Source of the DNA: Pogonophryne albipinna
Lineage: Eukaryota; Chordata; Actinopteri; Perciformes; Artedidraconidae
Reading direction: 5' to 3'
Assembly: GCA_028583405.1 (NCBI GenBank)
Contig: CM053263.1
Coordinates: 1,777,215-1,841,214 of the forward strand
Length of the DNA stretch: 64,000 bases
A program made the position numbers and the translations under genes. This document shows positions 56,741-64,000 of the stretch, in pieces. Positions within the stretch are counted from its first letter, which is position 1; each line of letters begins with the position of its first letter. A model generated the notes under the pieces. It did not search any database. It saw nothing but the letters and a program-made list of their open reading frames with translations, and was not told the DNA's origin.

Positions 56741-59700
56741 CTCTGCAGTTGGATCCACATGGCCGGGGAAGGGCACTGTAGAGGAATCTGCTAAAGCTTT
56801 TTATCTCCATCTTCACTTCAATTGATTATCATCTTCTCCTCAGCTCAAACAGTTGCCGGAGGTTTTAGAGTCACGAGAACGTAAATAAGCCATAACAGAA
56901 AGTGAAGGGATATTTTCACCTCTTATCTCATCATGCATATGTGTCGCCATCACAATGTCTGCAGGCTGCCTTCCAACTCATTTTGTTTGTTCACTAAATG
57001 TCAAAGAAAATAACCAGACTACTGTGCTTACTTTAGTTAACAGGACAAACAATAATGGCGACTAATTTGCATCTTTTAAATGTAACACGTATAGCCTGAG
57101 CTATTTGAGGCGAATACTACCTCTAAAATGCAGAGACACTTCCAAAAACTAAACTTCAATAACTTTTGTGACTTCCAATTATTCTTTGAATTGATAAACG
57201 ACTTATCTCACAGGCGCCAATGACCTATAAATCAATAAACCTACGGCAGCTGACTAAGCATGCAGTTACCTCAAGGTCTCTGTGTGAGTGGTGTGTGTGT
57301 GAAAGTGTATGACCTCGACGTGTCTAATCTTGTCAATCAGTATAGTATGACAGTAGAGAGAGGGATAAACAATGAGTCAGCAAACACCCTCAATGAATTG
57401 CAATGGGGCCAGATGGGCTGCTGCTGTGTCATGAGAAATAACCAGAGCTGCATTCTGCATGATGCAGCTGCACAGCACACCACAGGGCCCAGATAACAGC
57501 AGGACTGCACTCCATGTTGTGGAGACAAATAGGTGCAAATGATAGAGCTGCCATGATTTGATGTGACTACATATTGTGTAACACATTAGATTTGATTAGA
57601 TAGATGATAGCTTACCTTATGTGTAAAACCATCTAGTTTATTGATTCCTATATCCTCTGAAATCAGTATCTATTAGTGTGTGCATGCAAAGTACTTCTTT
57701 ACATATTGATTTTGTATATCTAAATAAAAAAAGATATTTGAAAAGTGGAATTAAATACACCACCTTCAGAGTTTAAGTCACTTGGGTGCCATTCAGTGTG
57801 AACTCTGCGCCACAGACAATAGCTATAAACCTGAAATGTGTTTTTCCTTATTTACATCTCTACCTCTAAACACTCGTCTTCATTTTTCAGCCCCTCCTCC
57901 TGCTGCCCAGCCTGCTGCTCCGGTGCCCCTCCTGTAGGTGAGGAGTGATCACACCAGCCAGAGGCACCATGCTGGGACATGTGGCACTTCTGCCGCTACA
58001 CATCTCATCTGCCTAAATTAGCATGCATTACACTATCACATGAGGAAATTGTGCCGGTAGGATGACAGTCGACACTAGGTGGGGGACAGATAGACAAAGA
58101 TGCAGAGAGAGACAGATAGCTCCGAGTGGGGGGAGACAGGTGTTGCCTGGTTGAATAGGAAGGGCCTTTGAGGAAGGCGCAGCAGGGGTGAGAGCAGCAG
58201 CGGAAGGTTAGTGAGGCAGAAAGAGCAGGAGCAAGAAAAGGAAGTGTGAAGGATTTAAGAGAAATATATGATTGAGAATGAAAGAGGAAAATGAGAATAA
58301 AGGAAAAGTGTTTATCCAGGCCAAGTTAACTACACACCAAAAAAAGAAAATCACAGGCTGTCCTGCTCACTTGCTTTTTCTCTCGACACCATCACAGCCC
58401 TCTGACATCACCTGACGGATTAAGTGCTTTTCATCGTGTGGCAGGGTTCTTCACCCAGAGACAGCAATTGAAAATCTAGCTAAAAAGTCCTGTTCAGAGC
58501 TTAACAGCCTCCTGTGTGATGGGGGAGGAAAAGCACTGGCTCAAAGGTCAATAGGCTTCCACTTAAGATTGTGATGATAACAGCAGGGCGGCGGCACACG
58601 TTGGCATGATAATTCCTGTAGTGATGTATATTGCTTTCTGAATGTGTTTTCCTCAAAAGCTACACTGCTGAAGTTAAAATGACATATGCATGGTCTTGCA
58701 CATGGTGACAGAATGCAGAGTAACTATTTTCATGTATGTCCTATAAAAAAGATTATAGCAATATAGTTAAGTATGGTGGATAAAAAGGCTTGACATGTCC
58801 AATACATTACTTAAAATAAACACACTCACATGAAATGAATAAAGCAATAAGATTCAGCAGCGGTACAATGATATGCATAGCAACAGATACTGAGTTTAGA
58901 CAGGTCTGTTGTCAGCTGAATGTCAAAATGGGTTCTGAGGAAAGCTGTACAAACTAGAGAAACTTTGAAAAAGCTTTGGTATATTATTTAGTCTTATATT
59001 CCTGGTTTCTACCATGTAGGGCAAGGCAACAAATACCAAGAGTTTGATTGACAACTTTGCCTACACTATGTAAACTGACACGCTGCTAAACTGACACACT
59101 TGGTAAAGTGAGCAGGTTAAAAATAATGGTAGGGATGCTTTGCTCCTACTGTGTGACCCAGATATAATCGATATCAGAGAAGTCGAGGATTCTTTTCAAA
59201 GTGTTTCTTTATCCACATACAAATACTGTCTGTCTGTTGGGGGTATGATACTTGAAGTATGGCAATTTATTGGGAGAAAACGGGGACAAAAACGTATATT
59301 AAGTTTCTCTTTTATAACAGAAACACAAGCAAGAGCTGAGTTCTAAACAAAGTAACCATAACCTTAAGATTAACCGCAGGGCCGCTTTATCATATAAAGA
59401 CACCTGGTGTTATTCTACTACAGCACTGGAAAGTAAACAAGGCTAATCATGGAACACCCACATGCACAGCAGTAGCTACAGTTTGTCTAAGCACTGGATA
59501 CATACAATGAAAACAACAGTAACGTGGAGAAGATAGGAGCATTATTAAGTTATTAATTTCGCCCACCGACTGGGAAAACATGTAACCATTGGCAACTACA
59601 GAGCAGTCAGCATCTCCGGGTGAAGAGAGGCATGATAGGGTCATCATCACCAAGAGCAATATGTGAGAGGAGCGAAGGGATCTTTTGAAGAGCGAGCGTT

Positions 59701-59787
59701 TTTGTCTGTCTCCATCTAGGTCAGCGTGAGAGCACACGAGTGGCTGCTTACATAATTTAATTTAAGTTTGTTTTTTCTCTTGTTTGT

Positions 59788-59997
59788 GTTATATTTCACA
59801 CAGGCTCCGCCCTCTACTGGACTCTATGGGTACTACTCTCTATCATGCTGTGCGTGCTTTCACCTACTGAGTTTACGTAAACGTAGCCGGCCAATCGGGG
59901 CGAGCCTACCTGAATGCGCGCGCAGGCCCACAGTATGTAAAGGCGGCTACACCCGCCGGCTGCCCAGCGCCCACTATCCTTTTTCTCTTCAGACGAG
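59788..59997 (+). repeat. Left inverted terminal repeat of the DIRS-like element
   Basis: From 59810 inward it matches the reverse complement of 62795-62972 with only a few substitutions and one 10-nt insertion (about 59958-59967). The outer 22 bp match in patches: gttatat, agg and ccctctac agree, while ttcacac replaces aagcat, and ctccg faces cggag. The repeat is GC-rich and contains tttacgtaaa and gcgcgcgc. Confidence 0.9.
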
Positions 59998-60047
59998 CTG
60001 ACAACCGAAGAGTTAAATGAACGAAGATTAGAAGATTAGAAGGAAAA

Positions 60048-60254
60048 ATGGACTCACCATTACTGGAAGCTCGGCCATGCACCTGCCCTGGTTTGATTGT
60101 GGGCGCCGGTCTCCACCACCTCTGCTTAGAGTGTTTGGGGGACCAGGATATGGCCGAGGCGGTGCCATTCACGTCGCCATTGGGGCGGATGGCTCCGTTT
60201 TCCGTTGTCGGGCACTTCCGGGACGGGTCCATGGAGGTCCACCGCCCTAGGTGA
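60048..60254 (+). pseudogene. DIRS ORF1 (gag-like) N-terminal fragment
   Basis: The frame starts MDSPLLEARPCTCPG and continues with HHLCLECLG. This Cys-x-Cys ... His-x-x-Cys-x-x-Cys arrangement resembles the N-terminal zinc-binding start of vertebrate DIRS ORF1 proteins. It stops after 68 codons, far short of a full gag. The following sequence to about 60840 has no recognisable frame. The start lies about 50 bp inside the left repeat, as expected for the first ORF. Confidence 0.6.
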
Positions 60255-61029
60255 TGACCATGGCGGCGGAGCGCAGCTGCTCCCAGTGGGCAGCAGGCTG
60301 GGCAGGGAGCTGAAAACAGCTCTGCCACGCTATCGCGTGACAAGGCGACTGCAAATAAACACGGGTGTGTTGGGCATCTCGCTCATTGCTGGAGATGCCC
60401 CCACCTCAACAGATCAGAGCGATTATTTGTAGCTTGATCGTGGCCGCCGCCGTTGTCTGCCGTGTGATATCCCGGTGAGGGATCACGCCGCATGGCACTT
60501 TCCAAAAGGACCGTGCTGTTGATCTCCCGGGCCGGGAGCCCCCGTGTTTACGGAAGGGCTCTTTGGATCGATCTCCTTGGTTACGTGGGTGAGGAGTAGT
60601 CGCAGCGTGGCTGCTTCTTGCTCATCCCCAGAGGAAATAACACTGTCCCACACTCCCCGCCCCCTCTGTAAACTCCAGTATAGGAGCCAGCAGGTGGGCG
60701 CGTGCACGTGAGTGGAATAAACCGAAGTGCTGTCAAAACACTGTGCGGGTTCAAGAGAGAGTGATGTGTGTGTGAGAAACGCATTCAGTGAAAACGATTG
60801 TATTTATCCCAGAGTAAGAGTCATGTCTCCCCGCATTTCCACTTTTCACCATAATGTCCGTTTCAAAGGGACGGCATTAGGACAGGGCCGCGGCCCCACG
60901 GGAGCGTGCCGCGGTGCGTTCAAGGACCTCAGTAGAAAATCTGCCCTTTTCTGTGTCAGCCCCCATGCCAAAACTCCCTTCTTATGGAAAGGTTTGGCAG
61001 CGGAGTAGGCCACCAGAGAATACTACAGC

Positions 61030-61134
61030 TTCTTAGCTTTGGCTCCACAGCTGCTGGCTAGGGTGAGGCGGGAGCAGCTGTCAGTCATCCTAGTGGCCCC
61101 AGATCGCCGCCTGGCGCCGTGGTACGCGGGGTAA
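61030..61134 (+). pseudogene. DIRS pol remnant (RNase H/methyltransferase-side fragment)
   Basis: A 34-codon stretch reads PQLLARVRREQLSVILVAP and ends at a stop at 61132. The LxRVRREGxxVxLVAP signature occurs in DIRS and related pol proteins just downstream of RNase H. No reverse-transcriptase motif (such as FADD or YVDD) is visible upstream, so most of pol is deleted. Confidence 0.6.
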
Positions 61135-61206
61135 CACAGATGATGGTGGGCCAGCCCTGGGCTATTCCTCAGGTCTGGGGAGCGCTGTCTCAGGAAGCAG
61201 GGGCAA

Positions 61207-62290
61207 TAGGGGCTTGGCTCCTGAGAGGGACAGGCTGAGACAGGTGGAGCTGTCTGACAACGTTATTCAGACTATCCAAGCAGCAGGAGCAGAATCCACC
61301 ACAGCCTGTAAAGTGGGCGGGATTCCGGCGATGGTGTGAAGGAAGGAGTCTAGAGCCTCTGTCATGCACGCTGGGCTCTATTCTTACCTACTTACAGATA
61401 CTGGTGGACAGGGGGCTGGCTCATTCCACAATTAAGGTGTATGCAGCAGCCATTTCGTCCTGGAGGCAGGTCAGCCTTCAGTCAGCCGCATATGTCGCGG
61501 TTTTTGCAGGGGGTCAGGAGGCAGCGCCCAGTAGTGCACGCCTCCGCCCCACAGTGGGACCTGCCGTTGGTGCTCGAGGCTCTGGTCACAGAACCATTTG
61601 AGCCCCTGGAGCTCTCCTCCCTGAAAGCACTGTCATGGAAGACAGCATTGCTACTTGCCTTGACTTCGGCCAAAAGAGTGTCCGAGCTGACCGCTCTGTC
61701 GGTGCACCCAAGCTGCCTTTTGATCCGGGGTGACCGTAGCGCGGCGACACTCAGACCGAACCCCTCCTTTACTCCTAAGAGCCTAAGGAGTTCGTTCAGG
61801 TCAAGGGCTATTCAGTTAGGTGGCTTTAATCTTCCACCCCATATTGAGGCCAGGGAGGCTAAATTGCACCTCCTCTGCCCAGTGCATGCGCTAGCATGTT
61901 ATGTAGAGCGCACGGCTGCCATTAGAAGCACTGAACAGCTGTTTGTGTGCTTTGGGGATGGTGTGGCAAGAAAAGCTCTCTCCAAGAAGCGCCTAACAGG
62001 ATGGCTATGCGGGTGCATTACACATGCCTATGGACGGGCGGGGAGAGACCTCCCCACTGGGGTCCGTGCCCATTCTACACGGGCTGTGTCAAACAGCCTT
62101 ATTCAGCAGCGTGAGTGGAGAAGATATATGCACGTCGGCGTCTTGGTCTACGCCAGGCTCCTTCATAAAATGTTATCTCCTGGACATGTCTGGCTCCTTC
62201 TCGTCGTCTGTGCTTGCCGAGGCAACGCATGACTGGGGAGAGGGGGGGTGGCTGTGGGTCAGCAGGTGTCTGACCCCCCCCTGGACATAA
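61207..62290 (+). pseudogene. DIRS tyrosine recombinase, frameshifted
   Basis: The N-terminal part reads LAPERDRLRQVELSDNVIQT in frame 2. The next, RRWCEGRSLEPLSC to DRGLAHSTIKVYAAAIS, is in frame 3. The core from MSRFLQGVRRQRPV is in frame 1 and ends near 62115. The C-terminus EDICTSASWSTPGSFIKCYL is in frame 2. At least three frameshifts are needed (near 61308, 61490 and 62110). The catalytic residues are all visible: Arg in TSAKRVSELTAL, the H-x-x-R box in VRAHSTR (His codon at 62071), and Tyr in FIKCYL (codon 62174-62176). The enzyme would cut and rejoin the element's circular DNA at its target. The longest open piece is 61441..62232 (263 codons), whose last 30-40 codons are out of frame. 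Not functional as it stands. Confidence 0.88.
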
Positions 62291-62292
62291 AG

Positions 62293-62564
62293 CACTTGTG
62301 TTTTCCCATGCTCCTGAGGGACTCGGGAGACATGGTGCGCAATCAGCCCCATACAGGGCTGGAGGCAGGCTGGGAGAGCCTTCCTCACTATTGTCCATGC
62401 CCACTCTACACGGAGCGTGTGTGAGTGTGGGGGACGTGGTGCACTTATGTTTTCCCATGCTCCTGAGGGACCTGGCGAACATGGTGCGCGGTAGGCTCCA
62501 GACGGAGTCTCCGCACAGATCTTTTCCATGCACACTCTACACGAGGTAAGCGTGTGTGAGTGTG
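62293..62564 (+). repeat. 149-bp tandem duplication in the DIRS 3' region
   Basis: Two copies start at 62293 and 62442 (cacttgtgttttcccatgct and cacttatgttttcccatgct). Each ends with a cactctacacg...gtgtgtgagtgtg segment; the second copy is shorter at 123 bp. The tccatgcccactctacacgg part resembles the recombinase sequence around the HSTR codons at 62066-62082. Confidence 0.85.
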
Positions 62565-62709
62565 CCTTATCCAAATTGCGGCCCCAACTTCTCTACGGTT
62601 ACAACCGGATGGGAGGAAGTGGGGATGCAATGGATGTTAGCCAAAAGCCGGTCAGGGACGGTGTGGTGGGTCGATGTTGTTGGATGACAGGGCGTGTATA
62701 CATCGGGAA

Positions 62710-62746
62710 ATATAACTAGGGTTACGTATTGTAACCCTAGTTATAT
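62710..62746. other. DIRS internal complementary region: 16+5+16 bp palindromic recombinase-type site
   Basis: atataactagggttac and its exact reverse complement flank the spacer gtatt. The right half continues (62747-62771) as the reverse complement of the element's right terminus (62968-63012). The left half ends in gaaatataac, the reverse complement of the left terminus gttatatttc at 59788. It therefore mirrors the junction formed when the two ends meet in a circle, the known role of the DIRS internal complementary region. Its symmetry also fits a tyrosine-recombinase binding site. Confidence 0.8.
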
Positions 62747-62794
62747 AAGCACAGGCGGAGCCCTCTACCTGGGGGCCCCTGTCTTTCCTAGTCC

Positions 62795-63012
62795 GCTCGC
62801 TGAAGAGTGTATAGGATAGTGGGCGGCGGGTGTAGCCGCCTTTACATACTGTGGGCCTGCGCGCGCATTCAGGTAGGCTCGCCCCGATTGGCCGGCTACG
62901 TTTACGTAAACTCGGTAGGTGAAAGCACGCACAGCATGATAGAGAGTAGTACTCATAGAGTCCAGTAGAGGGCTCCGCCTATGCTTATATAACTAGGGTT
63001 ACAATACGTAAC
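62795..63012 (-). repeat. Right inverted terminal repeat with terminal extension
   Basis: 62795-62972 is the reverse complement of the left repeat. Beyond it, 62985-63012 carries one 16-bp arm (atataactagggttac), a 5-bp spacer (aatac) and gtaac, a right-only extension of about 18 bp. DIRS elements are known for a right repeat longer than the left. Confidence 0.88.
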
Positions 63013-63164
63013 TCCCTGTTTTGACTGTGCATATTTTGAAAGATGCATCATTGCTTGAGATGTGAGCTTATGTGACACTGACTGAGAAAACATCATAAAA
63101 AGACAATCAGTGTGTGAAACCACCACAGAGAACCATTAAAAGCACAATTTGTGTCGAGGAGCGG

Positions 63165-63195
63165 AGAGTCACTCATTAGGGAGTCACTCATTAGG
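63165..63195. repeat. Two-copy 16-bp tandem repeat
   Basis: gagtcactcattaggg is repeated immediately, with a change in the last base. Confidence 0.8.
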
Positions 63196-63363
63196 AAGAG
63201 GCTGACCGAATGTGTGCTTTAAGCAGCGGTACACTTGTTACTTTATCGGCTTGTGTGTTTGTGGGTAAGAGAGGAAATCAGGCTGAGGAGATGGGCACAG
63301 ATGTGCAGTACTGGATATGGATTTTTTCTCTTCAGAGTTCTTGGTGTGCCAAATGCTAGTCTG

Positions 63364-63365
<2 letters not shown>

Positions 63366-63404
<39 letters not shown>
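63366..63404. repeat. (CA)n microsatellite, 39 bp
   Basis: A short CA run, about 350 bp past the DIRS right end. Confidence 0.95.
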
Positions 63405-63405
<1 letters not shown>

Positions 63406-64000
63406 AACAGACTTACATCAACAGACAACCAGTAATTAGCTGTTTAAAACGGCATGTCAAACATGATAGACATGTAGATTTTATGAAAGCAATCACTCTC
63501 AAACCATTAAACTTTAAACAAACATTTGAATGTGGACATGCACACACACTAGCGCTTCCACCCAAAGTCATTATGGGGCCCTCTGTGGACCTAATGCGCG
63601 GCTGTAAACACTGCTGACAATGCTCAGCAATCTGCCTCAAGCCATTCTATAATCAAGGTGAATGTGCAGCTAAGCAAAGTATAAGGTGACATACTGTAGT
63701 TTTATCATTGGGGACGATTCCCTCTGGATCAATACAAGTTAACATCATCCCTGACCAAACACACTTTTGTCTTTGTACATGTTCAAAGTCAAGTAGACAA
63801 CATTCACCTACTATCAGGCCAAAGTATGCACAGACCTCTTATTTAGATAATTTAGCAGAAATGATTCAAAGAGCGAGGATGATTATTGCTTTTATCTCAA
63901 GTGCCATTGCTTCATATATTCTAAAACAATAAGACATAAACTAAGAGGCAAGAAAAACAGAGAACAGAAGCTCCAAACATGCTGTACCAGATGCTAAGCT

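Larger units (their letters stand above)
59788..63012 (+). mobile_element. DIRS-like tyrosine-recombinase retroelement, deleted copy
   Basis: The 3.2-kb copy is bounded by inverted terminal repeats of about 200 bp. It carries, in order on the plus strand, a gag-like N-terminus, a short pol scrap, a tyrosine recombinase in several frames, a tandem duplication, an internal complementary region and the right repeat, which extends past the left one. This layout defines DIRS elements, which copy through reverse transcription and integrate by a tyrosine recombinase instead of a DDE integrase. Most of gag, reverse transcriptase, RNase H and the methyltransferase are missing; intact relatives are typically 5-6 kb. 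The left limit is set where gttatat matches the internal complementary region and the right limit where that match ends (gtaac). It lies antisense to the presumed plexin gene. Confidence 0.9.

Noticed and set aside
60483..60784. Minus-strand frames inside the DIRS element
   Set aside because: They have no recognisable domain and lie on the strand opposite the element's genes.
61441..62232. Intact 263-codon host or prophage-like integrase gene
   Set aside because: The family signatures and inverted repeats are those of DIRS retroelements. Its N- and C-termini lie in other frames, so it is a fragment.
59788..63012. Crypton or other DNA-only tyrosine-recombinase transposon
   Set aside because: The inverted repeats, internal complementary region, gag-like start and pol scrap indicate DIRS.

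Overview
The window looks like intronic DNA from a teleost (ray-finned) fish. It has no dense gene content, it is rich in long (CA)n/(TG)n microsatellites, and its transposons are typical of fish genomes: a DIRS-type tyrosine-recombinase retroelement, two non-autonomous hAT elements, a TTAA-flanked MITE and a solo LTR. Nothing resembles a bacterial or phage gene cluster. Almost all longer open reading frames are read-through of (CA)n, giving (TH)n or (CV)n peptides, or are chance frames.

Host gene: two short minus-strand exons read as consecutive parts of a class A plexin, most like plexin-A2. The exon at 22914..22786 encodes the end of the sema domain (43 codons, phase 0 to 0). The exon at 10130..10030 encodes the start of the PSI cysteine-rich domain (33 codons plus 2 nt). 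Both have consensus splice sites and they join in frame, so 10131..22785 is a 12.7-kb intron. The rest is most simply read as the flanking introns of the same gene: 22915..64000 upstream and 1..10029 downstream. I found neither the preceding exon nor the following one.

Layout: 1-10 kb is intron with small CA arrays, a G-quadruplex-type run and a compound CA array at 9.1-9.3 kb. The 10-23 kb intron carries a candidate RFX X-box block, two long arrays (11.9 and 13.0 kb), a complete 1166-bp hAT element with its target duplication (19.2-20.4 kb), a LINE-like 3' tail and a 418-bp solo LTR with its target duplication (21.7-22.2 kb). The 23-59 kb intron carries an inverted-repeat transposon block (24.2-25.4 kb), many CA arrays, a 608-bp hAT MITE (50.3-50.9 kb), a TTAA MITE (53.2-53.5 kb) and a cluster of four arrays (53.8-55.9 kb), two of them head to head.

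The most structured object is the DIRS-like copy at about 59.79-63.01 kb. It has inverted terminal repeats of about 200 bp, a gag-like N-terminus, a scrap of the pol region, a tyrosine recombinase whose catalytic R, H-x-x-R and Y codons survive but are spread over frames, a 149-bp tandem duplication, and an internal complementary region containing a 16+5+16 bp palindrome. The palindrome looks like a recombinase site and records the junction of the element's two ends. The element is deleted and frameshifted, so it is non-autonomous.

Limits: gene and family names come from remembered family sequences, not from a search. I see no previously undescribed system. The best leads are the DIRS recombination-site architecture, the 24.2-25.4 kb inverted-repeat block and the X-box-containing candidate conserved elements.
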